A stretch of 64,000 nt of DNA, from contig NZ_AUCX01000014.1 of assembly GCF_000429985.1 (NCBI RefSeq), positions 1 to 64,000 of the forward strand, given 5' to 3'. This DNA comes from Maridesulfovibrio bastinii DSM 16055. Its GTDB lineage: Bacteria; Desulfobacterota; Desulfovibrionia; Desulfovibrionales; Desulfovibrionaceae. The notes beneath the pieces were generated by a model. It saw only the letters and a list, made by a program, of their open reading frames with translations, was not told where the DNA came from and did not search any database. Shown here piece by piece: positions 17,731 to 26,733 of the stretch. Made by a program: the position numbers and the translations under genes. How positions within the stretch are numbered: the stretch's first letter is position 1; each line of letters starts with the position of its first letter.

Positions 17731-19995
17731 CTAATCCTTGTTAACAAGAACCGTCCTTGGTTTACTGCCTTCCTGAGGTCCAAGAATTCCATCCTGCTCC
17801 ATCTGCTCAATAAACCTTGCCGCACGGTTAAAACCGATACGAAAGCGTCTTTGCAGTAAAGAAATAGAAGCCTTGCCCTGTCCCATTACAAATTCGACAG
17901 CTTCATTATATACCGGATCATCAGATTCACCGACAACACCGTCAGCTCCACCGCTCTGGGAATTATCTTTCCAGTCGCTGAAATCAACGTCAAACTGCTG
18001 TGGAATTCTTTCTTTCCAGAATTCAACAACAGCCTGAATTTCATCATCCTCAACCAGAGCGCCGTGCAGTCTGCGAAGCTTTGATCCACTGGGTTTAAAG
18101 AGCATATCCCCTCGACCCAGCAGTTTTTCAGCCCCAACCATATCAAGAATAGTTCTTGAATCATGTTTGGAAGTAACCTGAAATGAGATTCTAGTGGGAA
18201 AGTTTGCCTTAATCAGACCGGTAACAACATCAACTGAAGGTCTCTGGGTCGCGATTATTATGTGTATTCCAGCTGCCCTTGCAAGCTGTGCAAGACGGAC
18301 AATACTGAATTCAACATCCTTGCCGGCAGTCATCATCAGGTCAGCAAGCTCATCTACCACGATGACAAGATAAGGCATCATTTCAAGATCTGAAAGATTT
18401 TCAGGAAGAGTCTGGCCTTTCTTCTCGAGTTTTTCGTTATATGATTGAATATTTCTGACACCAAGACGGGCCATATTCTCATAACGTTTATCCATCTCTG
18501 CCACGGCCCATTCCAGAGCACTTTTGGCCATTGACATATCAGTAACAACCGGATGAACCAGATGAGGCAGATCAGCATAAACAGCAAGCTCGATCCGCTT
18601 GGGATCTATAAGTAAAAGTTTAACCTGATCTGGAGAAGCTTTATAGAGAAAACTCATCAGCATGCCGTTAAGACAAACACTTTTACCTGCTCCGGTAGCT
18701 CCAGCAACCAATAAATGAGGCATTTTTGCAAGATCAGCAGAAACAGGCTTTCCCTGAATGTCTTTACCAATGGCCAGAGTCAATGGAGACTTGGCTTCGC
18801 TGAAACTTTTATCTTCAAATATTTCCCTAAGATAAACAATCTGACGCTGCTCATTTGGAATTTCAATACCGACTGAATCCTTGCCGGGAATGGGAGCTTC
18901 AATACGCACAGCTGTAGCCATAAGAGCCAACGCTATGTCGTCTGTTAATCCTGCTATTTTGCTAACTTTAACTCCTGGAGCGGGCTTAAACTCAAACATT
19001 GTGACGACAGGACCGGGAATAACCCTCTGCATTTCGCCATCAATATTAAAATCCTTAAGGCATGCAACCAAACTGTCTGCTTTAGCTGAAAGCTGTTTTT
19101 CATCAACTGGTACACCAGTAACCTTAGGTTCGGTAAGCATATCAAGTACTGGAAAATCAGCAAAAGTAGGGGCTTTCTTTTTTTTAGGTTTGGCAGGCTC
19201 AGTCTTTTCTTTTGCTTTAGCGGACGGCCCGTCTTTAAAGGGCTCCAGCAGGAGGACTACGTCTTCGTCCTCTTCTTCATTCTTTTTTTTCTTTCTTTTT
19301 GATTCCAGCTTAATAACTTTTTTATCTTCTTTTTCTTCAAAATCCTTTTCGGCAGCTTTATTTTGTTTACGAATTTCTCTGTCTGCTTTTACTCTTTTCA
19401 CCTTACGGTCTATTCGTTCCGTATTTTTATACCAGATATCAAGTAAAACAGTCCGTAATCTTTTAGTGATCGCAACCCAGCTTAAATTCAAAGTAAGCTG
19501 AACTCCGGACAAAGTTATGAACAGCCAAAAAAGAAAAGCTCCGACAGGTTTAAGATATAGAAAGGACCATTTTGAGAAGAGGCCTCCGATAAAGCCGCCC
19601 TGACTGATTGAAAAACCTGACTGTAATTCTGAAAACCATGGATGTGAAGCCCAGGCAAGAATACAAACATAAAGCAGAACCACACCAAGCCAGCGCCACC
19701 AAGGCATTCTGATTCTGGTTATGAAGCTGCATAAACCTATATAAAGGAAATAAAATGGAAACAGCCAAGCACCAAGGCCGAAAAATTCAACTAAAAAACC
19801 GGCAGCATAAGAACCTATGGGACCTATGAGGTTTTTTACCTTCCAACTGCTGCTCACCGCCTGATTGAAAGTCGGATCACCAGTGTTGTAGGAATACATG
19901 CTGATAAAGAGAAAAACCGCTACAAAAAGTTTAAGCAGACCAAGCATCTCTTTTGCAAAATTATCGCGAGGCAGTTGCGCACCCTCCGTTTTCAT
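17731..19995 (-). CDS. ftsK: DNA translocase FtsK
   Basis: 754 aa. It pumps the chromosome terminus through the closing septum. Four TM segments in residues 20-170 (LLKLFVAVFLFISMY, FGLGAWLFPFYFLYIGL and others), a charged linker of about 100 residues with runs of Lys and Glu, then the motor: Walker A VAGATGAGKSVCLNGM near 431, Walker B YLVIVVDELADLMM near 548, and a C-terminal winged-helix gamma domain (SISLLQRRFRIGFNRAARFIEQME) that reads KOPS. The linker is short compared with E. coli. lolA follows on the same strand. Confidence 0.97.
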   Translation of the reverse strand: MKTEGAQLPRDNFAKEMLGLLKLFVAVFLFISMYSYNTGDPTFNQAVSSSWKVKNLIGPIGSYAAGFLVEFFGLGAWLFPFYFLYIGLCSFITRIRMPWWRWLGVVLLYVCILAWASHPWFSELQSGFSISQGGFIGGLFSKWSFLYLKPVGAFLFWLFITLSGVQLTLNLSWVAITKRLRTVLLDIWYKNTERIDRKVKRVKADREIRKQNKAAEKDFEEKEDKKVIKLESKRKKKKNEEEDEDVVLLLEPFKDGPSAKAKEKTEPAKPKKKKAPTFADFPVLDMLTEPKVTGVPVDEKQLSAKADSLVACLKDFNIDGEMQRVIPGPVVTMFEFKPAPGVKVSKIAGLTDDIALALMATAVRIEAPIPGKDSVGIEIPNEQRQIVYLREIFEDKSFSEAKSPLTLAIGKDIQGKPVSADLAKMPHLLVAGATGAGKSVCLNGMLMSFLYKASPDQVKLLLIDPKRIELAVYADLPHLVHPVVTDMSMAKSALEWAVAEMDKRYENMARLGVRNIQSYNEKLEKKGQTLPENLSDLEMMPYLVIVVDELADLMMTAGKDVEFSIVRLAQLARAAGIHIIIATQRPSVDVVTGLIKANFPTRISFQVTSKHDSRTILDMVGAEKLLGRGDMLFKPSGSKLRRLHGALVEDDEIQAVVEFWKERIPQQFDVDFSDWKDNSQSGGADGVVGESDDPVYNEAVEFVMGQGKASISLLQRRFRIGFNRAARFIEQMEQDGILGPQEGSKPRTVLVNKD

Positions 19996-20113
19996 ATGAG
20001 ACCGTATCCAGTTGAAACTATATAAAAATTAATCACAAATCCAAAACACTCTAAATAAATCGGCAGTCAACAAAACTTAAAGTATCACTGGAAGAAACAA
20101 CAGCCTCATTTAC

Positions 20114-20140
20114 ATCCGGGAAGAAAAAATCTTCCCGGAT
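20114..20140 (-). terminator. Hairpin downstream of efp
   Basis: 11-bp perfect stem ATCCGGGAAGA/TCTTCCCGGAT with a 5-nt A/T loop, 20 nt past the efp stop. No T-run follows on the minus strand, so it may act as an RNA 3' end stabiliser rather than a classic terminator. Confidence 0.55.
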
Positions 20141-20160
20141 GATTCAATCAAAAAAGCAGC

Positions 20161-20721
20161 TTAACTTTCTCTGGAGATATATTCACCAGATCTGGTGTCA
20201 ACTTTGATTTTGTCGCCTTCATTAATGAAAAGCGGAACATTGATATTCAGACCGGTTTCAAGTGTTGCCGGTTTAGTTGCATTACTTACTCTGTCGCCCT
20301 GAATACCGGGATCAGTCTTGCTGACTTCAAGCACAACAGAAGCAGGAAGTTCAAGGTCTATAACCTCGCCATTGTACAGCAATGCTTTATGACTTTCGCC
20401 TTCTTTAAGAAATCCACCGATAGTGCTGAAAACATCTGCTGCAACATTTAACTGGTCATATGTTTCAAGATCCATGAGCACATAATCAGTTCCATCTTTA
20501 TATAGATACTGCATATCTTTGCTTTCCATATCAGGCTTTTCAACTTTTTCGCCGGAACGGAAAGTACGGTCAACAACGCGACCGGTGAGCATATTTTTAA
20601 GTTTTGTACGTACAAAAGCACCGCCCTTTCCGGGCTTTACATGCTGATATTCAGTAATATCAAACGGTTTTCCGTCTATTTCAATTTTAAGTCCAACTTT
20701 AAAATCTTTAGTAGCTATCAT
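20161..20721 (-). CDS. efp: Translation elongation factor P
   Basis: 186 aa, three beta-barrel domains. It relieves ribosomes stalled at polyproline. The tip loop reads KPGKGGA with Lys32, the residue that receives beta-lysine in EpmA organisms. [22 protein letters not shown] and the C-terminal GEYISRES are typical. GGAGG is 5 nt upstream of the ATG. It directly follows aroQ on the strand (30 nt apart), an old linkage seen in many bacteria. Confidence 0.97.
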   Translation of the reverse strand: MIATKDFKVGLKIEIDGKPFDITEYQHVKPGKGGAFVRTKLKNMLTGRVVDRTFRSGEKVEKPDMESKDMQYLYKDGTDYVLMDLETYDQLNVAADVFSTIGGFLKEGESHKALLYNGEVIDLELPASVVLEVSKTDPGIQGDRVSNATKPATLETGLNINVPLFINEGDKIKVDTRSGEYISRES

Positions 20722-20751
20722 TTTTCCTCCGCTATAGTGATATGTTCAGGG

Positions 20752-21207
20752 CTATTTCTGTTTCAAACGCTGATACAGAGCCTGAACGGCCAAGGCATAA
20801 CTCAGAATTCCAAATCCGGCAATGACTCCTATACACTGTTTTCCAATAAGGCTCTGCTGCCTTATTGGATCTTCAGTCCGGGCCATGACATTGCTGATAT
20901 GAACTTCAACGCATGGTATTTTTATCCATGCGAGACTGTCTGCAATTGCAAGACTTGTATGCGTATATGCTCCGGCATTGAATGCAATACCATCAACCTT
21001 TTTTTCACGGGCCTGCTCCAGTCTGTCTATAATAGCTCCTTCAGAATTGGCCTGAAAATAATCAAGGCTTATCTCGGAAGCATTATCTCCCATCATGTTT
21101 TTTAAAATTTCAGGAAGATCTTCAAGAGTATCAGAGCCGTATATTTCCGGCTGCCTTTTACCTATGTGACCAAGATTGGGTCCATTCAGCACGAGAAAAT
21201 TATACAT
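20752..21207 (-). CDS. aroQ: 3-dehydroquinate dehydratase, type II
   Basis: 151 aa. Third step of the shikimate pathway. LNGPNLGHIGKRQPEIYG carries the catalytic Arg and Tyr; FNAGAYTHTS and VEVHISNVMARTEDPIRQQS carry the remaining binding residues including the proton donor His. Type II enzymes form dodecamers. Pairs with efp. The SD is weak. Confidence 0.95.
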   Translation of the reverse strand: MYNFLVLNGPNLGHIGKRQPEIYGSDTLEDLPEILKNMMGDNASEISLDYFQANSEGAIIDRLEQAREKKVDGIAFNAGAYTHTSLAIADSLAWIKIPCVEVHISNVMARTEDPIRQQSLIGKQCIGVIAGFGILSYALAVQALYQRLKQK

Positions 21208-21328
21208 TTTAATTTCCGTTTGTAAGATGTTATAAGCCTATAAAATGAGTGCAGGTCTTTTTCTTGACTGCAAGGCCGAAAAAGGGAACTGTCACACGCC
21301 CGACAAAAACAATAAATGGATAATTATT

Positions 21329-21937
21329 ATGACACATACACTTACTTTGACCAGCACAGTTTATGAGACTTCACAGCTTGAAGAACTGACCATACCACAG
21401 ATAATTCTAGCAGGAAGATCCAATGTTGGAAAATCTTCCCTCATTAACTGTCTTGCCGGTAGAAAAAGCCTTGCTAAAATCAGTTCAACCCCGGGTAAAA
21501 CCCGCAGTTTGAATTATTATTTAGCAGAACCTGAGGGCTATTATATTGTAGACCTTCCAGGCTACGGCTACGCCAAATGCTCCAAGGCTGAAAGAGCCAA
21601 ATGGGCTGCTCTTATTGATAAATATCTGGAAAACAATCACCATATTGCTGCGGCCGCTGTTTTACTGGACAGCAGGCTAACTCCGCAAAAAAACGATATG
21701 GAAATGGTTTCCTATTTTATGCACTGCAATATACCGGTTATCCCGGTTATGACAAAATCCGATAAATGCAAGCAAAGAGACAGAGCCAAAGTACAGAAAC
21801 AATGGCAGGAAATAATAAAAATAAAGCCAATTTGTGTTTCCAGTAAATCAGGAATGAACCGGACTGCCCTTCTAAACCTGTTTTTAAAAACAGCTCTTCC
21901 AACTTATGAAGAATCAGCTAAAACAGATGAAGAATGA
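21329..21937 (+). CDS. yihA: Ribosome biogenesis GTPase YihA/YsxC (EngB)
   Basis: About 202 aa. Small GTPase needed for large-subunit assembly. G1 GRSNVGKSS, G3 DLPGYGYAK, G4 TKSD and G5 SSKSG. The ATG at 21329 (MTHTLTLTSTVYETSQ) gives the family length; the frame begins earlier with a Cys-rich stretch that does not look like this family. No clear SD at 21329, so the start is uncertain by several codons. Divergent from aroQ. Confidence 0.92.
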   Translation: MTHTLTLTSTVYETSQLEELTIPQIILAGRSNVGKSSLINCLAGRKSLAKISSTPGKTRSLNYYLAEPEGYYIVDLPGYGYAKCSKAERAKWAALIDKYLENNHHIAAAAVLLDSRLTPQKNDMEMVSYFMHCNIPVIPVMTKSDKCKQRDRAKVQKQWQEIIKIKPICVSSKSGMNRTALLNLFLKTALPTYEESAKTDEE

Positions 21938-21951
21938 TAGCCGGACCGGCA

Positions 21952-23070
21952 TTATCTCTTTTTAAAGAGACCAAATAAGGATTCAGGGACAAGAACCCAT
22001 GCTATCCTTATTGATGCCAGCAGACCTATAGCTATATTTCCAGACCAGGCGGCCAGCATGGGAGGTAAAACTCCTTCCTGGCCGGCTGAAACTCCAATCA
22101 TAAAGCAAGCGTAATAGGTAAACGTCAAAGCAAGACCAAGCCCGATATTAGCATATATGTTCTCGCTCCATGTTACCAGAGCCAGTGAGACCAATGCCAT
22201 TGTCAGCAACGAGAAAGCATAGGACCACTTGGAGTGCCATGAGGTGCGCAACTTTTCCACGTTTGAGCCAGATTTTTCAAGCTGATTTATCATCCTGCTA
22301 AGCTGCCATAAGGGAAGCTGGGCAGGGTCTGCACCGGGATCAACAGCTTTGAAGACACTCAGATCAAGTTTAATAGGCAGAGTGACAAAAGGCTGGACGG
22401 AAGTTGTAAATCTGTCAGGACTTTTTTGCACCGCATTTTCCAGCTGCCAGCCATATTTATTCACCTGAGCCCATTTTGCGGTTGTAACCTTCTTTATAAG
22501 CCTTGAATCCTCACCAAACTCATAAACAGTTACATCTTTTGCCTTATTACCAAAAGGCATAACCTCTTTAGCATCAACGACAAAGTTACCGTCTCTAAAC
22601 CAGATATTATGGAGAACTCGCTTATCCAGCTGACTTTTTCTTACATCTTCCTTCCAGATTCTAAAAGCCTCCTGCTCACCATATACACCTATAACCTGTG
22701 AAAAAAGAAGCTGTCCAAAGCTCCAGAGGATAGCGTAAATTATAAAAAAACGTACGAACCACCCCAGAGAAAGGCCACCGGTTCTAAGCGCAAGCAACTC
22801 GCGGTTACGCGCCATTACACCAAGTTGAACAATTAAAGATATTAAAAATACCGCAGGAAGAATTTGTGAAATTATAAGCGGAAGTTTGACTATAAAATAC
22901 TTCAGGATAATTCCAAACCCAAGACCTGCGCCGATAAAATCATCCAGACGGTCAAAAAGATCTGAAAGCAGATATATACCCGTACCGACTCCAAGGCAGA
23001 TACACATGAGTATCAGGTTCTGTTTCATCACGTATGTGGCAAGCTTGCCGGGCAGCAATTTTGATATCAT
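21952..23070 (-). CDS. lptG: LPS export permease LptG
   Basis: 372 aa. Three TM at each end (about 15-125 and 275-365) around a periplasmic beta-jellyroll (about 130-270), the YjgP/YjgQ plan. With LptF and LptB it extracts LPS from the inner membrane and feeds the Lpt bridge. Its ATGA start overlaps the lptF stop by four bases. Sequence ends near residues SLFGLFKKR. Confidence 0.9.
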   Translation of the reverse strand: MISKLLPGKLATYVMKQNLILMCICLGVGTGIYLLSDLFDRLDDFIGAGLGFGIILKYFIVKLPLIISQILPAVFLISLIVQLGVMARNRELLALRTGGLSLGWFVRFFIIYAILWSFGQLLFSQVIGVYGEQEAFRIWKEDVRKSQLDKRVLHNIWFRDGNFVVDAKEVMPFGNKAKDVTVYEFGEDSRLIKKVTTAKWAQVNKYGWQLENAVQKSPDRFTTSVQPFVTLPIKLDLSVFKAVDPGADPAQLPLWQLSRMINQLEKSGSNVEKLRTSWHSKWSYAFSLLTMALVSLALVTWSENIYANIGLGLALTFTYYACFMIGVSAGQEGVLPPMLAAWSGNIAIGLLASIRIAWVLVPESLFGLFKKR

Positions 23071-24221
23071 GCCGTCCGTCTCCTAAGTTTTGGCAAACGG
23101 ATTTTGACTCTTAATGTTGTTTCTCTGACGGCCAGCCGTAGAAAAACAACCGCTGCCGCAGCAAAAACAATATTAGGAACCCACAACCCTATCACAGGGC
23201 TGACACTTCCACTTTCGCCAAGACTTATGCCAAGCGAAAGCATTGTGTAATATACCAAAAAAAGTCCCATGGAAATAATAAGCCCGTATTGCTGCTTCAA
23301 TCCTCTAAAAATACAGGCAATAGGCATTGCAAACATTCCCAGCACAAGACATGCGACAGGAAGTGACATACGCTTTTGAATTTCAACCGAAACTTTACGT
23401 AAAAATCTCCCGTCATGGCCACTGGAGAGCCCCTGCCGCTGAACGCTGAGCAACTTATCCCACCCCATTTCTTTGGGTCTGGGTTCATCAACGCTATAGC
23501 CCTGCAAGAGGTCTGAGAGAGGGATTCTGACATTATAGTTTCTGAATTTAAGGACACTTAACTGCTCTTTCTGCTGCTGATAAATGCGCCCGTCTTCCAG
23601 ATGAATCATCAGTCTCCCATTTTTAGCATCTGTAAGAATTTCACCAAAAGGTGCCACAATGGTTGCGGTTATTCCTTTTCTTGTTGAATCGCGAACAAAA
23701 ACAGAGTGCATGCGGGAAGTATCCTTATCCACTTTGTCAGCATAAAAAACAAGTCCGGGAAAATCGGTATTGAAGACACCGGGCTGAATTGCGAGCTGGC
23801 TCTTTGTTTTAGCAAAATCAACAAGGGCTTTTCTAAAATTTTCAGTTCCCCATGAAAGACCGTACATGGAAAAAAATACGTCCGCCAGAGTACATAATAT
23901 GCAAAAAACAAGAGGCGCAGGAATCATCCTGTAAAGACTCAGCCCTCCGGACTTAAGAGCAGTGATTTCATTGTCTGAACTCATCCTTAAAAAAGTCAGA
24001 AAGATACTCAGCATGGTCGCTATCGGAGTAAGAACCAACAGGAAAAAAGGGCATAAATAAAGAAACAGCTTTCCCATCTCCAGAGCCGTAAGACTCTGAG
24101 TCATGAAAAGCTCTCTGAACTGAAGAATCCTGCCTATCAGAATGAGTCCCATAAACCCCGAGAGGCTTATAGTAAAAATCCCGGCAAGCTCTTTAAATAT
24201 CTGTCTATGTAGGAGCTTCAA
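23067..24221 (-). CDS. lptF: LPS export permease LptF
   Basis: 384 aa, same fold as LptG: MKLLHRQIFKELAGIFTISLSGFMGLILIGRILQ as first TM, ITALKSGGLSLYRM as the typical cytoplasmic loop, a periplasmic beta domain, and three C-terminal TM. Start is TTG at 24221 with CAGGTC a few bases upstream. First of the lptF-lptG pair; lptA, lptB and lptC are not in the window. Confidence 0.9.
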   Translation of the reverse strand: MKLLHRQIFKELAGIFTISLSGFMGLILIGRILQFRELFMTQSLTALEMGKLFLYLCPFFLLVLTPIATMLSIFLTFLRMSSDNEITALKSGGLSLYRMIPAPLVFCILCTLADVFFSMYGLSWGTENFRKALVDFAKTKSQLAIQPGVFNTDFPGLVFYADKVDKDTSRMHSVFVRDSTRKGITATIVAPFGEILTDAKNGRLMIHLEDGRIYQQQKEQLSVLKFRNYNVRIPLSDLLQGYSVDEPRPKEMGWDKLLSVQRQGLSSGHDGRFLRKVSVEIQKRMSLPVACLVLGMFAMPIACIFRGLKQQYGLIISMGLFLVYYTMLSLGISLGESGSVSPVIGLWVPNIVFAAAAVVFLRLAVRETTLRVKIRLPKLRRRTA

Positions 24222-24236
24222 TTTTTGACCTGAATA

Positions 24237-24443
24237 TTATGATCTACTGGTATTACATGGGTCAAAAGTTTCATTGCCCCTAAAAAAACGTTTCACGAAC
24301 TCAACATCTTTAGGAGAAAGATTAAAATTCATTGAAGCCTTTTCAATAAGTTCATTCCATGGTTTCCCAGTATTTTGAAATTCTTCGGTAATCCAGTTTA
24401 TGGCCTTTTTAGTCAGTTCCGATTGTGAAGTTATTGTACTCAT
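24237..24443 (-). CDS. Small protein of unknown function
   Basis: 68 aa, not recognised. Helical, with WITEEFQNTGKPWNELIEKASMNFNLSPKDVEFVKRFFRG; the spacing suggests a small three-helix protein. AAGGA precedes the ATG. It ends 15 nt before lptF on the same strand, so it may share its transcript. Confidence 0.65.
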   Translation of the reverse strand: MSTITSQSELTKKAINWITEEFQNTGKPWNELIEKASMNFNLSPKDVEFVKRFFRGNETFDPCNTSRS

Positions 24444-24611
24444 ATATTAATCCTTTAAATTTGTTACTGGTAATCACTTAATTCTCTACACCAGCTTGAA
24501 AACCCTTGCAACTTGAAGCACTCTGACATACCCAGTTCGACAGTGAAGGTCTACCCCGTAAAGGAATTAGTATAATTATTACCTGAAATCCTGAAACATA
24601 AGGATATTTAT

Positions 24612-25406
24612 ATGGCGTCACTTATAACAGCTGGAATTCTTGGAATTGTTGAAGGCCTGACTGAATTTCTGCCGGTATCGAGCACCGGTCACCTGATCAT
24701 CACCGGCAATCTTCTGGGCTATACAGGCGAAAAGGCGGCAACATTTGAAGTTGTAATCCAACTTGGAGCCATACTTGCTGTAGTTATCATGTACTGGCCA
24801 AGATTCTGGGGGCTTATCAGACCTAATTGCAGACAGAAATTTTCTGGTCTTCGCGGATTGTATCTGCTTTTTTTGACCAGCCTTCCGGCATCAGTTCTCG
24901 GACTTATTACCCATGATTATATAAAAGAGATGCTTTTCAACCCCAAAAGTGTTGCGTGGGCTCTTGGAGTCGGAGCGATTATGATCCTCATAGTTGAAAA
25001 AATTCAGAAGAAACCATCATGTTTTACACTTGATGAAATGACTCCAAAACTTGCTTTAGGAATTGGTTTTTTTCAATGTCTGGCTCTATGGCCGGGATTT
25101 TCAAGATCAGCGTCAACAATTATGGGGGGAATGATTCTAGGGGCCAAAAGGAAACTGGCCGCTGAATATTCATTTATTGCTGCTGTTCCTATTATGTTTG
25201 CTGCTACCGGATATGATATGTTGAAAAGCTACTCACTTTTCAGTTCCGCAGACATCCCCTTTCTGGCAACAGGTTTTATTGTTTCATTTTTTTCAGCATG
25301 GCTTGCGGTAAAGGCTTTTATATTTTTACTCGGAAAAATAACCTTAAATCCGTTTGCATGGTACAGATTGGCACTTTCTCCTCTTATTTTATTATTTTGG
25401 AGCTGA
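24612..25406 (+). CDS. uppP: Undecaprenyl-diphosphatase UppP/BacA
   Basis: 264 aa integral membrane phosphatase that recycles the undecaprenyl carrier of peptidoglycan and O-antigen and gives bacitracin resistance. Signatures GIVEGLTEFLPVSSTGH (residues 9-25) and PGFSRSAST (about 160) are complete. Eight or so hydrophobic segments. Normal length. Divergent from the lptF group, which fits the envelope theme. Confidence 0.95.
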   Translation: MASLITAGILGIVEGLTEFLPVSSTGHLIITGNLLGYTGEKAATFEVVIQLGAILAVVIMYWPRFWGLIRPNCRQKFSGLRGLYLLFLTSLPASVLGLITHDYIKEMLFNPKSVAWALGVGAIMILIVEKIQKKPSCFTLDEMTPKLALGIGFFQCLALWPGFSRSASTIMGGMILGAKRKLAAEYSFIAAVPIMFAATGYDMLKSYSLFSSADIPFLATGFIVSFFSAWLAVKAFIFLLGKITLNPFAWYRLALSPLILLFWS

Positions 25407-25495
25407 GCCCTTTTAAAAAGCGGCCTAGAGGTACATTCAACCCACTGCAATATGGAGTTATTTTAAAAAAAATTAAAAAAAAGTTCATTTTTTAC

Positions 25496-25538
25496 TTGCC
25501 AAGCATACACCGAACGTATAAATACCTCCCTCGTTCGG
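25496..25538 (+). promoter_or_regulatory. Promoter candidate of tRNA-Met with an inverted repeat over the -10
   Basis: TTGCCA (25496-25501) and TATAAA (25517-25522) are 15 nt apart, upstream of the tRNA. A 7-bp inverted repeat CCGAACG (25510-25516) / CGTTCGG (25532-25538) brackets the -10, so it could be an operator or the site of a short hairpin. Confidence 0.45.
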
Positions 25539-25557
25539 ACGGCAAAAACCGAAACGC

Positions 25558-25634
25558 GGCGAGGTAGCTCAGTTGGTTAGAGCATGCGGCTCATATCCGC
25601 AGTGTCGGGGGTTCAATTCCCTCCCTCGCTACCA
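25558..25634 (+). tRNA. tRNA-Met(CAT), elongator type
   Basis: 77 nt with encoded CCA. Acceptor GGCGAGG pairs with CCTCGCT (one G-U at the end), D-arm GCTCAGTTGGTTAGAGC, anticodon stem TGCGG/CCGCA with loop CTCATAT (CAT), T-loop TTCAATT. It lacks the initiator features (unpaired first base, three G-C in the anticodon stem). A CAT anticodon could also be the lysidine-modified Ile2 tRNA; the body looks like elongator Met. Confidence 0.9.
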
Positions 25635-25645
25635 AGGTAATTAAG

Positions 25646-25683
25646 ATAATCCGTGAAACTTTAAGTTTCACGGATTATTTTTT
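25646..25683 (+). terminator. Terminator after tRNA-Met
   Basis: A 16-bp inverted repeat (25646-25661 with 25663-25678, ATAATCCGTGAAACTT) followed by T6. Confidence 0.85.
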
Positions 25684-26126
25684 ATCCATAAAAGAATGAC
25701 CACCAAACCTTCCTAATCTCTTAGATATATTGAGTCAGTAATCTCCGGTTCGATTCATTAAATTCCTAAGTATTGCTTCAAATACTTGTTCCCTCAGCTC
25801 AAAGAACAATTCTCTAAATTTTACAAACCGCAACATTGCACTTACTAAAAATCAGAGTGAACAGCGAAGGTTCAGGCTTTAACTATTGCCAGTCAATCCG
25901 GATTCAATTCTATTTTTTAAAATGTGGGTATCGGAATTTCCCTGTCGTTACAGTTCTTGCCCCTCAGGACGACCTCTGACCTCTTTAAATTGATTTTTTA
26001 TATCTGACACTCGCAAAGCCCTAAAAACTAACTCAGCGCATTTTATGATCTCATTCTTTTGACACAAAAAAAGGCAGCTTGATCAAAAATGATTCAAACT
26101 GCCTGAAATATCCTAATTTGAACTTA
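25684..26126. other. Gene-poor stretch, possible decayed coding remnant
   Basis: About 440 nt with no convincing gene. On the minus strand around 25742-25840 there is a 33-codon frame starting MLRFVKFRELFFELREQVF and ending NRTGDY, then TGA; the same frame stays readable past the stop for another 22 codons. The base pattern looks coding, so it may be the tail of a broken gene. Nothing else recognised except the terminator at its right end. Confidence 0.4.
26066..26104 (-). terminator. Terminator after the LysE-type gene
   Basis: Arms AGGCAG (26072-26077) and CTGCCT (26099-26104) with an inner near-repeat TTGATC/GATTCAA; on the minus strand followed by TTTTTTT. It begins 23 nt past the gene stop. 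Confidence 0.8.
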
Positions 26127-26732
26127 CTATTTAAGAACCAGAAAAATATCTTCATAAGCCATATCAATAGCTAAACACAGCAACATAATTCCCATAATGA
26201 TGTTGAGATATTTAAACCAGGATATTCTTTCAATATGTTTTGATATTCCTTCTCCGAAAACAGCATAAACGAGTGGAGCTCCAAAGCCTAGTACGGCCAG
26301 CATGACAGACCACAGAGCTATGGTCCACCCGGTAATTCCGGCAGCTGGAAACTGAACAGTTGTGACCGGAAGAACAACCATAAAAGACTTAGGATTCAAC
26401 AACTGCATCAAAAAACCGTCACGCATTTTCAGGTTGGTTGCAGGCTGACCTTCAGAAATATTATCTACCTTTGAAGACATCAGCTTAAACGCCAGATAGA
26501 GAATGAACAGAACACCAAAAAAAGTAAGTACGGGTAAAAAACTTTTACTGATAACAGCCGTACCGGCGTATCCGGTCAACATAAACCAGAACAACAATGC
26601 TGCGCCAACTCCGATACAGAAAGGAATATGAGCTGTATACTTTTGTTGAATTCCCCGTGAGATACTTAAGAGGTTAACCGGTCCGGGGGTGTACATTATA
26701 CTTAAACAAAAAATAATAATCTTAAACATCAA
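26127..26732 (-). CDS. LysE/RhtB-family exporter
   Basis: 201 aa, six hydrophobic segments. MYTPGPVNLLSISRGIQQ at the start and LMQLLNPKSFMVVLPVTTVQF are the family signatures: LysE/RhtB carriers export basic or neutral amino acids. The substrate is unknown. It is one base apart from the AraC-type gene upstream, so the two form an operon with a regulator. Confidence 0.88.
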   Translation of the reverse strand: MMFKIIIFCLSIMYTPGPVNLLSISRGIQQKYTAHIPFCIGVGAALLFWFMLTGYAGTAVISKSFLPVLTFFGVLFILYLAFKLMSSKVDNISEGQPATNLKMRDGFLMQLLNPKSFMVVLPVTTVQFPAAGITGWTIALWSVMLAVLGFGAPLVYAVFGEGISKHIERISWFKYLNIIMGIMLLCLAIDMAYEDIFLVLK

Positions 26733-26733
26733 A

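Noticed and set aside
18881-19501. 206-aa Ser-rich frame opposite ftsK
   Set aside because: Antisense of the charged FtsK linker; no start signals.
25740-25742. TGA as selenocysteine codon in the short frame
   Set aside because: No SECIS-like hairpin immediately after it and the protein is not recognised.
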